DNA from: JBDWFY01 sp039976075 | GTDB lineage: Bacteria > Pseudomonadota > Alphaproteobacteria > Rhizobiales > Stappiaceae | Assembly: GCA_039976075.1 (NCBI GenBank) | Contig: JBDWFY010000011.1 | Span: 310,001-374,000, forward strand | Direction: 5' to 3' | DNA length: 64,000 nucleotides | Shown: positions 8,373 through 16,947 of the stretch, one piece after another | Layout: the number at the start of each line of letters is the position of its first letter | How positions within the stretch are numbered: position 1 is the stretch's first letter | The notes under the pieces: model-generated | Databases searched by the model: none | Seen by the model: the letters and a program-made list of their open reading frames with translations, nothing else | What the model was told of the DNA's origin: nothing | Translations under genes and position numbers: made by a program

Positions 8373-8818
8373 TGATATTTCCTTTCACCAATGTTTTGCA
8401 CTTGGGTCGACACACACTCATTCGTGGCCATTACCCGTATTCGATTTATGAAGAAGTACTTGAATAGTGCGCATCCATCAGTGATGGGCGAAGAATACAA
8501 GAAGTCCGGCAAATATCGATTACAATGAGCTATACCCAGATTGGGTTTTTTGCAAGTCTTGATCGAAAAATCACTGCAGAACAAGAGTTCTGCAAGCACC
8601 TCCAAAGTTACCCATTAAGCGGTGATGAGACTATTCGAATAGGGGATTTTCGCTCGAAAATCAAGCGTTCGGATGAAGTGAACCCGCGCACGGATGGTCC
8701 CCGATGTGGTGTTCATCACCCGGTTTTATCGCGGAGAATTCCCTGGTATAGACAAGGCGTGTGAGAGGTGCAAGCCTTTGTTTTATCGCGTATTCCTATC
8801 GACAGAATGTGGCTGATT
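8373..8818. other. Intergenic region, probable leader of the cold-shock gene
   Basis: About 450 bases between the csp start and the protease-like stop, both on the minus strand. I find no supported gene. The part next to csp (to about 8530) is AT-rich relative to its surroundings and probably holds its promoter and 5' leader. No terminator with a T-run is seen upstream of it. Confidence 0.4.
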
Positions 8819-9514
8819 CTACGGAGTACGCTCCCGCGAGGCCTTGCCGAATGTGAGGTTGCTGCTGGGGCCGATGCCGTACCTGAGACACCACACAATG
8901 GCAGCCAGACTGAGCACCAGCCACAGTCCACCCCAGAATATGGTCGGGCCACCAAATTCATCGGCGAGCATATAAGCGTCGGATCGCGCTCCAGAGCGCC
9001 TGATTGTATCATCAAAAATGTCATAGGGAACGTAGATCAGGCTCGAGAGCCCGATGACGCGCAACACCATATCGCTGACGGCGTGGTCCAGATACCGTGC
9101 AACGGCCAGCATACCAACACCCGTGAGTGTGCAGAAGATCAGGGGGAACCAGTCCCGGACATAGAGTACTGTCACCACCAGCATGATTGCGCCCAGCAGC
9201 CCCAGCACCAGACGGTCGGCATCGGTGCGAAGCGCAATCACCAGGAGCGCCGCGCCAATGACCAGCGAGCCGAGATAGCCGGCCGTGAGGATGAGAAAAC
9301 GGCTGCCACCGCGCGAAATCACGTGGCCGCCTTGCTGAGGCGACAGCGACAATTCGACAACACTTCCACCGGTCAAAATCGTCACCGCCGCATGGGAAAA
9401 TTCATGCAGGAAAACGATCATGATTTTAAGCGGTACCACGATCGGGGTTTTCCATAACAGGAACACCAGAGCCGTGAGGGCGATGAGTTGCCAATGACCT
9501 TTGATAAGCTGCAT
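8819..9514 (-). CDS. M50-family (site-2-protease-like) membrane metalloprotein
   Basis: A 231-residue polytopic membrane protein with the zinc-binding HEFSH (HExxH) motif at about residues 37-41, inside the first hydrophobic region, as in the M50B peptidase family. TM segments follow at about residues 75-95, 100-120, 125-140 and 192-212. The short length and early HExxH fit the family of M50B-like proteins found in bacteria and actinomycetes, more than the PDZ-containing RseP. A second metal-ligand motif (NPDG type) is not obvious, and SDAYMLADEFGG is the nearest acidic segment. Whether it is an active protease is therefore uncertain. No substrate or regulator is encoded next to it. The start ATG has a weak ribosome binding site. 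Confidence 0.7.
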   Translation of the reverse strand: MQLIKGHWQLIALTALVFLLWKTPIVVPLKIMIVFLHEFSHAAVTILTGGSVVELSLSPQQGGHVISRGGSRFLILTAGYLGSLVIGAALLVIALRTDADRLVLGLLGAIMLVVTVLYVRDWFPLIFCTLTGVGMLAVARYLDHAVSDMVLRVIGLSSLIYVPYDIFDDTIRRSGARSDAYMLADEFGGPTIFWGGLWLVLSLAAIVWCLRYGIGPSSNLTFGKASRERTP

Positions 9515-9788
9515 ATCTTTTTCGCGCCATGGCGTATCCCGGAAAGGTTGAAGCGCCTTTACGACACGGATACGGGATTAAACAAAGACTTGGAGCATTT
9601 TCCGCAATTGGAGAACCGCGAAAGTACCCTGAGAACACCAGAATAGGCCAGACCTATAAAGCCTTCATTCGACTATGACCACCGGTACCACCTGATGGCA
9701 ACAGATCCAGGACGGCAGCTAGGCGCTCAAGCAGTTGGTTTTCTATGCTGCAACGAACCTTGGCTGTGCAGGACAATTGCCATTTCCT

Positions 9789-10712
9789 CTATTTGCGAGA
9801 GCTGAGAACGGCGCCAGCGATCGCCAACAGCGCCCCCACAACGGTTGCGATAGTCACGACGCCGAGTCCGAATATGGCCAGAAGAGTTATGGCAACCAAT
9901 GGGGTTAAGAATGCCAGGCTTGAGATTGTCGCAGCCGATCCCTGGCGCGTTGCCTTATCCCAGAAAATATTTGCAAGCGTAAAGGGGCCAACGCCCATCA
10001 GAACAATGGCAACCCATTGTGAACCAGTGGGCCAATAGAGCGGTTCAATTGCAAAATGTGCGATCAGCGCAGCGGCTCCGGCCAGGGCCAGCGACGGTCC
10101 AACCACATTTGTTTCAACCCGGGCGAACGACCGTCCAACTGAATAAACAGCGAATGTGAGTGCTCCGCTTGCGCCCAGCAGAACTCCATAAAGATCAATC
10201 CCCTGACCCATCTGTGGCGAGAGGGCGACAGCCACACCGGCAAAGCCTGATGCAATTCCGATCGTCTGTATCAGGGATGGGCTGCGACGATGAACCAGGG
10301 AAGCCAGCGCGACAAGCAGAACCGGCCAAAGGTAGTGGACGACATTGGCCTCCGCGGGTCCAATGCGCGATATGGCCGCAAGATAAAACGCATTGTTCCC
10401 CATCAATCCAACCGCCACGAACATCATTGTCCTCAGCCGAACGGAGAAGAAGGCTGTCGTCTGATTTTTGCTGACAGCAACGCAGTAGGAAAAAACGAAT
10501 CCAATCAACGCTGAGAGACCCAGTACCAGAAAGGGCGGTGCAGGATCTGCAACCGTTGCAAGAGCGGGCCAGCTTGCCCAGAGGACGACCGCTCCCCCGA
10601 CAAGAGCGTATGTCTTGCCATGAGGTCCACCCATGAACGCGGCACGTACCTGAGACAAAATTTCCCAGAAGGTTCGGGGAAGGGCAGAGGTATGCACTGT
10701 TTCAAGGCTCAT
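9789..10712 (-). CDS. DMT superfamily (EamA) transporter
   Basis: A 307-residue drug/metabolite transporter with ten predicted helices arranged as two EamA repeats. The first repeat runs from about residue 35 and includes AAISRIGPAEANVVHYLWPVLL. The second starts near residue 165 and includes GPFTLANIFWDKATRQG. Such proteins usually export amino acids or small metabolites, and some are importers. The ATG at 10712 follows GGGAGA eight bases upstream. It is the nearest minus-strand gene downstream of the nitrilase/RpiR genes, but a 345-base gap separates them, so it is probably its own transcription unit. Confidence 0.85.
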   Translation of the reverse strand: MSLETVHTSALPRTFWEILSQVRAAFMGGPHGKTYALVGGAVVLWASWPALATVADPAPPFLVLGLSALIGFVFSYCVAVSKNQTTAFFSVRLRTMMFVAVGLMGNNAFYLAAISRIGPAEANVVHYLWPVLLVALASLVHRRSPSLIQTIGIASGFAGVAVALSPQMGQGIDLYGVLLGASGALTFAVYSVGRSFARVETNVVGPSLALAGAAALIAHFAIEPLYWPTGSQWVAIVLMGVGPFTLANIFWDKATRQGSAATISSLAFLTPLVAITLLAIFGLGVVTIATVVGALLAIAGAVLSSRK

Positions 10713-11057
10713 TGAAGCTGTCTCCCAATACCGGATTTCGTGTCGCGGCCATCATCGCGAAGCCACCCATCATAACGGCGCCGCCAGCATAGCCCATGCG
10801 TTTTCGTGCCCTATCGCACTGGAATGACCGTCTTGTTCGACCTGCAACAAGATCGTACGCTTCCGCAGAACAGCCACGACCCAGGTGGGAGTCGCCGTCC
10901 AATCAATCTCCTGTCCACGCAGTCCCGACGTCGCAGCAACACTGATACTCCGCGCAGACGATCTGCTGTCCGAATTTTCAGTCTGAGGTATGTCGAGACG
11001 CCGCGAACCACTCCTACCGCCGGAAACTGAATGTTCCAACTGATTGCGGAATGTACG
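10713..11057. other. Gap without a supported gene
   Basis: About 345 bases between the EamA start and the nitrilase stop. Short frames on the minus strand, including one ending MAATRNPVLGDSFNEP just over the EamA start, lack a ribosome binding site and known motifs. The region presumably holds the EamA promoter. No terminator hairpin with a T-run was seen. Confidence 0.4.
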
Positions 11058-11912
11058 CTAGGTTTGGAGGCTCATCAATTTGATCCGGTAGTCGTCCAGC
11101 TTGTCCTCGAGAAAGGTATACTCAAGCCGCGCTTTCACTTGGGTTTCACGGTCCAACGTGATGATGCGAAGATCTTCCGCGTGTTCCGCAAATTCCAGAG
11201 GAAGTGTTTTTTCGTCCTGCCAGGGCAGGCAAAAAAGAGAGTTGCCATAGCTTTCGCCAGCACGGTTCAAAGACAGGAAGAAAACCTGATTTTCAATCGC
11301 ACGCGCAATGGCAAAGGGATGCCACGTGTGAAAACTTGCGTCCCTGTAATAGGCACCGCAATGCAGGAGAAAATCCACTTTCTGATCTACGACCAGAGTT
11401 CGCGAGAGTTCAGGAATGCGGATGTCGTAGCATATTATAGGGGCCAGCCGGAATCCCTTTATCTCAAAGACGAACAGGTGGTTTCCACGGTTGAAGTACT
11501 CCTTTTCCATTGAGGCACCGTATTGTGCCAGATGGAGCTTATCGTAATACCCGACCAGCATTCCATCCGGCCCGACGACAGCCGTGCAGATGTAGGGGCC
11601 GCCTTCGCCGGACCGGGCAAAGCCATAAGACACATGTAGGTTGCGCTCAATCGCGACCTTTCTCCATGCTTGAAATGAAGCACCGTCAAGCGGTTCGGCG
11701 ACTTCCGAAAGTCGCGCAAAAGTCTCGCGGGAATAATCGATGCTCGACAGTTCAGGCAACACGACAAGGTCGACTTCATTTTCGGACCTATCCAGATGAG
11801 CAAGAACCTTTTGCGCCGACCGTGCCAAATGGGCATCTCGCGCCGTGGCCGTTGTCGTGGCAGGGATGCAGATCTGGCATGCCAACAGGGTGAGCTTATC
11901 AGCGGTTGGCAT
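11058..11912 (-). CDS. Carbon-nitrogen hydrolase (nitrilase superfamily)
   Basis: A 284-residue nitrilase-superfamily enzyme that hydrolyses an amide, carbamoyl or nitrile C-N bond. The Glu-Lys-Cys triad is present: LPELSS (Glu, about residue 54), YDKLHLAQYG (Lys, about residue 124) and IICYDIRIPELSR (Cys, about residue 160). The length and the CYDIRIPE context fit omega-amidase/N-carbamoyl-type amidohydrolases more than true nitrilases. It starts three bases after the RpiR stop codon, so the two are co-transcribed. It may supply the acid used by the ADP-forming CoA ligase of the same locus; this link is inference from position. Substrate unknown. Confidence 0.85.
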   Translation of the reverse strand: MPTADKLTLLACQICIPATTTATARDAHLARSAQKVLAHLDRSENEVDLVVLPELSSIDYSRETFARLSEVAEPLDGASFQAWRKVAIERNLHVSYGFARSGEGGPYICTAVVGPDGMLVGYYDKLHLAQYGASMEKEYFNRGNHLFVFEIKGFRLAPIICYDIRIPELSRTLVVDQKVDFLLHCGAYYRDASFHTWHPFAIARAIENQVFFLSLNRAGESYGNSLFCLPWQDEKTLPLEFAEHAEDLRIITLDRETQVKARLEYTFLEDKLDDYRIKLMSLQT

Positions 11913-11915
11913 GCG

Positions 11916-12800
11916 TCAGACTTTCTTGTTTTCCCAATATTCGTTCATGCGTTTTCGATCCGCCTCAATCCGCTCTATTCTTTCCACTGTATCGCTGGGC
12001 TGACCGATGGTGAAAAAGCCGATGAGCACTTCGATCAGGATGGTGCTTGCCATGTAGCTTTCGAAAAAAAGCGGACCGCGGTTCGGTGCCAGGAGAACAT
12101 AGTCAGCTTCAAGAGCAATGAGAGAGGCCGGGCTGTCGGTAATGGCGACGACCTTGGCACCGCGTTCGCGCGCGATCATCGTCAATTCGACCGAGGCGCG
12201 TGAATGGGGCTGGTGGCTGATGACGATCATCGCATCTCCGGGCCCCAATTCAGCAATTGGATCCGCAAACACGCCCCCGTCGCCACGCACTAACCGGAAC
12301 TTACCGCTGGCCATGCCGCCAATATAATGAGCATAGGCTGAAAAACATCCTGACGCCTGCATGCCGACAAGGTAAATCGTCTGGCTGTCGTTCAATACTT
12401 TCGCGACATCTGCGAAATAGTTTGGATCGATCGAGTCGAAGATTGTGTTCAGGTTATCGAACGTTGCATCTCTGAACTTGCCCCATAGCTCGCTCGCGCC
12501 AGCATCGCCGCCGGTCCTTTGCAGGTTTTCCGCACGCAAATGGTATGCGGTGATATCGTTCTGTTGGACCTGCTTGCGATAGACCTCGCGCAATTCCCCA
12601 TACGTGTCGTACCCGAGGGCTTTCGCCAGGCGCGCGAAATTTGGCAATGACACACCGGCATTGGTGGCAACCGTTCGCATCGACAAAGTGGCAATGTCGC
12701 CCGGATGCTCCAGCATGTATTTCGACGCCACCTGTAACGCTCGCGGAAGCTGAGGCAGCATCTCCTTCAAACGTTCGTTTAGGTGAATATAAGTTTTCAT
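11916..12800 (-). CDS. MurR/RpiR family transcriptional regulator
   Basis: A 294-residue regulator with an N-terminal RpiR helix-turn-helix (about residues 1-77; SMRTVATNAGVSLPNFARLAKALGY is the recognition region) and a C-terminal SIS sugar-phosphate-type sensor domain (about residues 125-265; VGMQASGCFSAYAHYI and VISHQPHSRASVELT). It probably controls the adjacent TRAP transporter and the divergent acyl-CoA genes. The effector may be a metabolite of the transported compound. It lies 160 bases downstream of the TRAP permease and three bases before the hydrolase gene. The 19-bp direct repeat at 16020-16067 is a plausible binding site, but the link is inference. Confidence 0.88.
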   Translation of the reverse strand: MKTYIHLNERLKEMLPQLPRALQVASKYMLEHPGDIATLSMRTVATNAGVSLPNFARLAKALGYDTYGELREVYRKQVQQNDITAYHLRAENLQRTGGDAGASELWGKFRDATFDNLNTIFDSIDPNYFADVAKVLNDSQTIYLVGMQASGCFSAYAHYIGGMASGKFRLVRGDGGVFADPIAELGPGDAMIVISHQPHSRASVELTMIARERGAKVVAITDSPASLIALEADYVLLAPNRGPLFFESYMASTILIEVLIGFFTIGQPSDTVERIERIEADRKRMNEYWENKKV

Positions 12801-12824
12801 GTGATCCGTTGTTTCTGTTGCAAT

Positions 12825-12908
12825 TCAAAATCCAATAGGCGGTGGTAATTTTGGTTCGTCATACTCATGGTCACAGTTTTCACATTTGCTGACTATTGGA
12901 TAGCTCAT
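12825..12908 (-). CDS. Possible 27-residue CxxC micropeptide
   Basis: A tiny open frame between the RpiR start and the TRAP permease stop. It begins MSYPIVSKCENCDHEYDEPK and is proline-rich after that. The CENC pair followed by an acidic/aromatic segment recalls the first half of a rubredoxin-like zinc ribbon. No second CxxC is present, and the frame could be a fragment or chance. The ribosome binding site is weak. Confidence 0.2.
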   Translation of the reverse strand: MSYPIVSKCENCDHEYDEPKLPPPIGF

Positions 12909-12914
12909 TGTAGG

Positions 12915-12955
12915 CCGAGCGGCAGAAGGAGGGCCGTCGCTCGGTTGGTTTTTTC
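12915..12955 (+). terminator. Hairpin with T-run on the plus strand
   Basis: CCGAGCG at 12915-12921 pairs with CGCTCGG at 12938-12944 and is followed by TTGGTTTTTT, the layout of an intrinsic terminator for plus-strand transcription. No plus-strand gene precedes it, so it may stop antisense transcription, or act only as a hairpin at the end of the TRAP message on the other strand. Confidence 0.4.
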
Positions 12956-12961
12956 TTGCCG

Positions 12962-14254
12962 TCAACGGCTTAACAGCAGTTCGGGCAACCAAAGGGATAG
13001 TTCTGGAATGAACGTCGTCAACACGAGTGTCGGCATCCACGCACAGAAAATGAACAGGAAAGTCGGCCCAAGCATTTTACCGACTGGCGTCTCGGTAACC
13101 TGCGCGCCGAGATACAGAAGTGGTGCTGTTGGCGGGGTAACATTCGCCATACCCAGATTGACTCCGAGGATCGCGGCAAAATGGATCGGATCCACACCGA
13201 CACTCTGAACAATCGGCAGCAGCAGCGGTGTGGAAAGGAGCAATCCGGAGATGTCGTCCATGAGCATGCCGATAAGGATCATCACCAGATTGACCATTAG
13301 AAGGATCACAATCGGATTGTCCGACACCGAATAGACCATATCCTGAGCGATACCGGGAATGTCCTCAAAAATCAGGAAACGGCTGACGATCAACACCATA
13401 AAGATCATGGTCATGACAACACCGATGGTGACGCCGGCCCCGCTCAAAGTCTCCACGAGGCCACGCCATGTCAGGCCGCGATAGACATATATCGCAATCG
13501 GGATTGAATAAACCACGGCTACTCCAGCCGCTTCGGTCGGGGTCATGATCCCGCCATAGATGCCGCCAAGGATGATCAATGGCATGATGAGAGCTGGCGT
13601 GGCTTGACGCGTCTGCAATTTGAACTGCGGTATAAAGTTCGGGGGCTTTTGAGAAACCTTGATATCTTTATACTTCCGAAGAGCAAACTGGTTGGTGACG
13701 ATCAGCAGCACAATCAGAATGATACCTGGGATAACCGTCGACAAGAATGCTTTGAGTACTGATTGCTGAGCTACCCAGGCGTAGAGAATATGCGACGAAC
13801 TTGGCGGGATCAGCAGGCCGAGCGGGCTGGCACTGACAATCAGCGCAGCGGACAGGCCATCTGGATAATTTGCCTTTCGCAGATGCGGCATCATGATGCC
13901 ACCGATACAGGTGAGTGTTGCGTTGGCGCTGCCCGAGATGGATCCGAAAATGCCGCTGGCCACCACAGCGGCGGCAGAAAGCCCGCCCTTGATGTGACCA
14001 ACAAACAGCTCGGCCAAGGCTACAAGCGGGGCGGCGATCTTGCCTTTTTCCATGATGGCGCCTGCGATCATGAAGAGAGGAATCGCCAGCAGCACCAATG
14101 TGTTCATTTTCCAGTATCCGGCTGGAAGGTATCCCGTAATATCATAGTTGCCGGTATAAGCCAGGAACAGTAGTACCGCACCAAATGCGATGTAGACGCT
14201 GACCCCCAGGAGCAGAAGACCGCAGATGATGACAATGCTGCCGAAGATGATCAT
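12962..14254 (-). CDS. dctM: TRAP transporter large permease (DctM type)
   Basis: A 430-residue TRAP large membrane subunit with about twelve helices, which carries the sodium-coupled translocation step of a tripartite carboxylate uptake system. Family segments include SGSANATLTCIGGIMMPHL, the SPLGLLIPPSSSHILYAW helix hairpin, and the C-terminal LGVNLGMANVTPPTAPLLY. The ATG overlaps the stop of the small permease by four bases (ATGA), so the two are translationally coupled. It is the last gene of the dctP-dctQ-dctM set and lies next to the RpiR regulator. The substrate is probably an organic acid or amide fed into the neighbouring acyl-CoA genes. Confidence 0.92.
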   Translation of the reverse strand: MIIFGSIVIICGLLLLGVSVYIAFGAVLLFLAYTGNYDITGYLPAGYWKMNTLVLLAIPLFMIAGAIMEKGKIAAPLVALAELFVGHIKGGLSAAAVVASGIFGSISGSANATLTCIGGIMMPHLRKANYPDGLSAALIVSASPLGLLIPPSSSHILYAWVAQQSVLKAFLSTVIPGIILIVLLIVTNQFALRKYKDIKVSQKPPNFIPQFKLQTRQATPALIMPLIILGGIYGGIMTPTEAAGVAVVYSIPIAIYVYRGLTWRGLVETLSGAGVTIGVVMTMIFMVLIVSRFLIFEDIPGIAQDMVYSVSDNPIVILLMVNLVMILIGMLMDDISGLLLSTPLLLPIVQSVGVDPIHFAAILGVNLGMANVTPPTAPLLYLGAQVTETPVGKMLGPTFLFIFCAWMPTLVLTTFIPELSLWLPELLLSR

Positions 14255-14805
14255 GCCTCGTCCTCCGGGTGTGGAACATGGTACGCTTTGGGACCATCAA
14301 TCAGATGGAAGGCAAAATGGATGACATTGAAGAGGGTCATAAACGCGAATCCCACAAGGATCGCTGCGCGCGGAAACACCGACGGGATCTTGAGGGCGGT
14401 TGTCTTTTCCCACAGGGGGTAGGCCAGGATTTCTGATTGGACGGCCAGATAACACCAGTAAACGATGTAGGCGCCGATCGCGATCTCGATCAAATAGACC
14501 AGAACACCTCGCCACCAGGCCAGCCGGCCATCTCCCAGTACAACTCCCAGGATATCGGCATTAATGTGCGATTTCTGCTCTGCCGCCAAAGCTGCTCCAA
14601 GGAAAAAGGTCCAGAAACAAATCGCCAGAAGCCATTCCTCGTAGGCGAATAGATTGCCTTTGAATCCGTAGCGGATTATCACCACAGCCATAAAAGTGAA
14701 GGCCATAAGCAATCCGCCTGCTGCGACGAAGATACGCATGAATTTCAAGCAGGCCAGCAAGGGTCTTGCGGCAGTTCTTGGCAACCTCTCGACAATCTCG
14801 CTCAT
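14251..14805 (-). CDS. dctQ: TRAP transporter small permease (DctQ type)
   Basis: A 184-residue TRAP small membrane subunit with four helices (about residues 23-45, 57-77, 98-118 and 140-165). The conserved FAYEEWLLAICFWTFFLGAA segment and the AEQKSHINADIL loop between helices 2 and 3 are typical of DctQ. It bridges the large permease and the binding protein. It starts 76 bases after the binding-protein gene, beyond a strong hairpin, and overlaps the large permease by four bases. Confidence 0.9.
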   Translation of the reverse strand: MSEIVERLPRTAARPLLACLKFMRIFVAAGGLLMAFTFMAVVIIRYGFKGNLFAYEEWLLAICFWTFFLGAALAAEQKSHINADILGVVLGDGRLAWWRGVLVYLIEIAIGAYIVYWCYLAVQSEILAYPLWEKTTALKIPSVFPRAAILVGFAFMTLFNVIHFAFHLIDGPKAYHVPHPEDEA

Positions 14806-14836
14806 GCGCCCATCCTCCCAATAAGAGCACTGATAT

Positions 14837-14865
14837 TGGGTCGGTAACGCCTGATTACCGACCCA
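14837..14865 (-). promoter_or_regulatory. Perfect 11-bp hairpin between dctP and dctQ
   Basis: TGGGTCGGTAA at 14837-14847 pairs exactly with TTACCGACCCA at 14855-14865 with a seven-base loop. It lies directly after the binding-protein stop codon and is not followed by a T-run. It is best read as an mRNA 3'-end stabiliser, or a partial terminator that raises binding protein over permeases. Confidence 0.65.
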
Positions 14866-14881
14866 GATGATTGCGGTGGAT

Positions 14882-15895
14882 CTAATCGGCTGTTAAACGG
14901 TCCAGAGTCTCTTGCCCGATGGTTTCAACCATGGTCGGCCAGATGTTTTCACGCACCCAGGTTGCCATGACAGCCTGCTCCTGGGGATCCAAGGCCAAAA
15001 TTTCGTAACCCTTTTCCTCGAGTTTCTTGCCAAACTCACCGTCACTTGCCCGGTTGTAGGCAAAGAAATCATCTGAGGCCTTTGTGAAGGCTGCCTGCAC
15101 AGCCGCTTTCTGATCGTCATTCAGCTTGTTCCAGGTCTTTTCTGACGCGTAGTATGATGTCAGTTCAGACACCGAGTTGTACTGGACGTAATATTTGCCC
15201 ACATCTGATTGTGCAAAGATCGAGTAGGTGGCCGACTTGGTACAGCAGATTGCGCCGTCCACGATGCCTGACTGCAACGCCGGGAAGATATCGCCCCAAG
15301 CCATTGTGGTTGCCTGGTAACCCAGGCCTTCGACCATGTCCTTGATAACCGGAGATGACCAGACGCGGATGTTCATATTCTTGGGATCGCGGTCTGCCCA
15401 GTTGTCAGGTTTTTTGTTGGCAACAATGCCCGTGAAGCCCTCGGGATTGTTGGCGAGCAAACGCAAACCCAAGGCGTTCAAGCGCTCCTGCAGAATCTGA
15501 TTGAAGGCGCTATCCATGTTGCGCATAACGCTGTTCATCTCGTCAAAATTGTTGACGAGAAACGGCATCGAGAGGAATTCCAGGCGTGGATCCTTGTGCG
15601 AGTAGATGAAGGCAGCAGTGAAATCGATATTGCCGTTGATGGTGTCTTCCATCAACGCTTCTCCAGATCCCAATTGGTTGGCTGGAAAAAGTGAAACTTT
15701 CAGGCCCACATCAGCGGCTTCGATATCTGTCTTGATCTGTTTCATCATCTTCGTTCCCGGGTGGTCTATCGGGAACGTGCCTGCAAATTTCACGCGCATA
15801 TCGGCAGCGGAGACCAGTGTGGCTGCTGACAATGTGAGCGCGCCGGCCAGGCCGATACGAGTCAGCGTTTTTCCGAGATTTAATGATTTGAGCAT
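14882..15895 (-). CDS. dctP: TRAP transporter periplasmic substrate-binding protein (DctP type)
   Basis: A 337-residue DctP-family protein. The signal peptide covers about residues 1-30 (LGKTLTRIGLAGALTLSAA, cut after VSAAD), so the mature protein is periplasmic. The conserved arginine that grips the carboxylate of TRAP ligands lies in NIRVWSSPVIKDM (about residue 178). MAWGDIFPALQSGIVDGAIC is the usual following helix. A CC pair in GAICCTKSATYS is unusual at this position. The ATG at 15895 has AAGGAGG five bases upstream. It is the first gene of the TRAP operon, divergent from the enoyl-CoA hydratase gene, and shares a 256-base regulatory region with it. Confidence 0.92.
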   Translation of the reverse strand: MLKSLNLGKTLTRIGLAGALTLSAATLVSAADMRVKFAGTFPIDHPGTKMMKQIKTDIEAADVGLKVSLFPANQLGSGEALMEDTINGNIDFTAAFIYSHKDPRLEFLSMPFLVNNFDEMNSVMRNMDSAFNQILQERLNALGLRLLANNPEGFTGIVANKKPDNWADRDPKNMNIRVWSSPVIKDMVEGLGYQATTMAWGDIFPALQSGIVDGAICCTKSATYSIFAQSDVGKYYVQYNSVSELTSYYASEKTWNKLNDDQKAAVQAAFTKASDDFFAYNRASDGEFGKKLEEKGYEILALDPQEQAVMATWVRENIWPTMVETIGQETLDRLTAD

Positions 15896-16019
15896 GAGTT
15901 CCTCCTTCGCTCTTGGTCTGTTGGCTAAATGCTATCCGCCGCTGACCTGAGCCTCCCCTCCGTGATGTTTCCCTGGAGATCGGTCCCGCGGTGACCAATT
16001 CCGATCCTAATCACAAATT

Positions 16020-16067
16020 TTTACATTTGCAATATTTTATATTAAATATTTACATTTGCAATATTTT
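16020..16067. promoter_or_regulatory. 19-bp direct repeat, operator candidate of the divergent locus
   Basis: TTTACATTTGCAATATTTT occurs at 16020-16038 and again, identical, at 16049-16067 (29-bp period, just under three helical turns). An AATATTT/AAATATT inverted pair spans the gap between them. It sits between the dctP and hydratase genes. Binding by the RpiR regulator of this locus is inferred from position only. Confidence 0.6.
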
Positions 16068-16151
16068 GGATCAAATAGTGACCAGCCTGAACAAGCGGCA
16101 CATCCACCTGTCACGCGATGGACCTGCCATTGAGACTGGAGAGATAGCAAC

Positions 16152-16934
16152 ATGACCTACGAAACCATCATCTATCGGAAAACCGGTCCCGTGGCCGAGA
16201 TCAGGTTCAACCGACCCCATCGTCTGAATGCTGTGGTGTCGGAGTTTTATGGAGAGATCATCCACGCGCTGGCAGTTGCTGAACAAGATGGTGCAATCCG
16301 CGTGGTCACCTTGACCGGCGAGGGCAGGGCCTTCTGTGTTGGTGCCGACCTTAAGGAACACGGTGCCGGAACGCGGACCCAACTGGAAAAGCTTGAGTAC
16401 CTGCAACTGGGCAATGATGTCTGCGAACGGATTTACAAACACACCAAACCCGTCATCGCAGCAGTAAATGGCTTTGCGCTTGGTGCCGGGGCCGAGATGT
16501 CCTGCTCTGCCGATTTCATCCTGATGAAGGAAAGCGCACAGATAGGTTTCCCCGAGATTTCCATCGGCACCCATGTAGGTGGCGGAGTGACGGGTATCCT
16601 TCCGCGCCTGGTAGGCCTCGCAAGGGCGCGCGAACTTATTATGACCGGCCGCCGGATCCACGGCGCTGAGGCTGCACGGATTGGCTTGGCCACCCATGTC
16701 TTTGCCGATGCGGATTTCGAACAGGGAGTCGCAGAGTTCGCGGCAGAGATCAGCTCCAAAGCACCCTATTCGATGAGGTTTGCAAAAGAAAACCTGAATG
16801 ACGCTCAGCGCGACTACGGCTCACGCCTGGTAACCGAACTCGACGCGTTGCGTACCTGCATGCTGACCGAGGATTGGAGGGAAGGCATCGATGCCTTCGC
16901 CGAGAAACGCCCCCCGGTATTTAAAGGCAAGTGA
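16152..16934 (+). CDS. Enoyl-CoA hydratase/isomerase family protein
   Basis: A 260-residue crotonase-fold enzyme. The oxyanion-hole segments AFCVGADLKEH (about residue 60) and FALGAGAEMSCSADF (about residue 110) are intact. Both glutamates of classical enoyl-CoA hydratase are in place: AGAEMS and GFPEISIG. True hydration of an enoyl-CoA is therefore plausible. It is the first gene of a plus-strand three-gene operon (hydratase, ADP-forming CoA ligase, second crotonase) and is divergent from the TRAP operon. Its product would act after the ligase makes the CoA ester. It differs from the third gene of the operon, which lacks these glutamates. Confidence 0.88.
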   Translation: MTYETIIYRKTGPVAEIRFNRPHRLNAVVSEFYGEIIHALAVAEQDGAIRVVTLTGEGRAFCVGADLKEHGAGTRTQLEKLEYLQLGNDVCERIYKHTKPVIAAVNGFALGAGAEMSCSADFILMKESAQIGFPEISIGTHVGGGVTGILPRLVGLARARELIMTGRRIHGAEAARIGLATHVFADADFEQGVAEFAAEISSKAPYSMRFAKENLNDAQRDYGSRLVTELDALRTCMLTEDWREGIDAFAEKRPPVFKGK

Positions 16935-16947
16935 GAGGTTTCGATCC

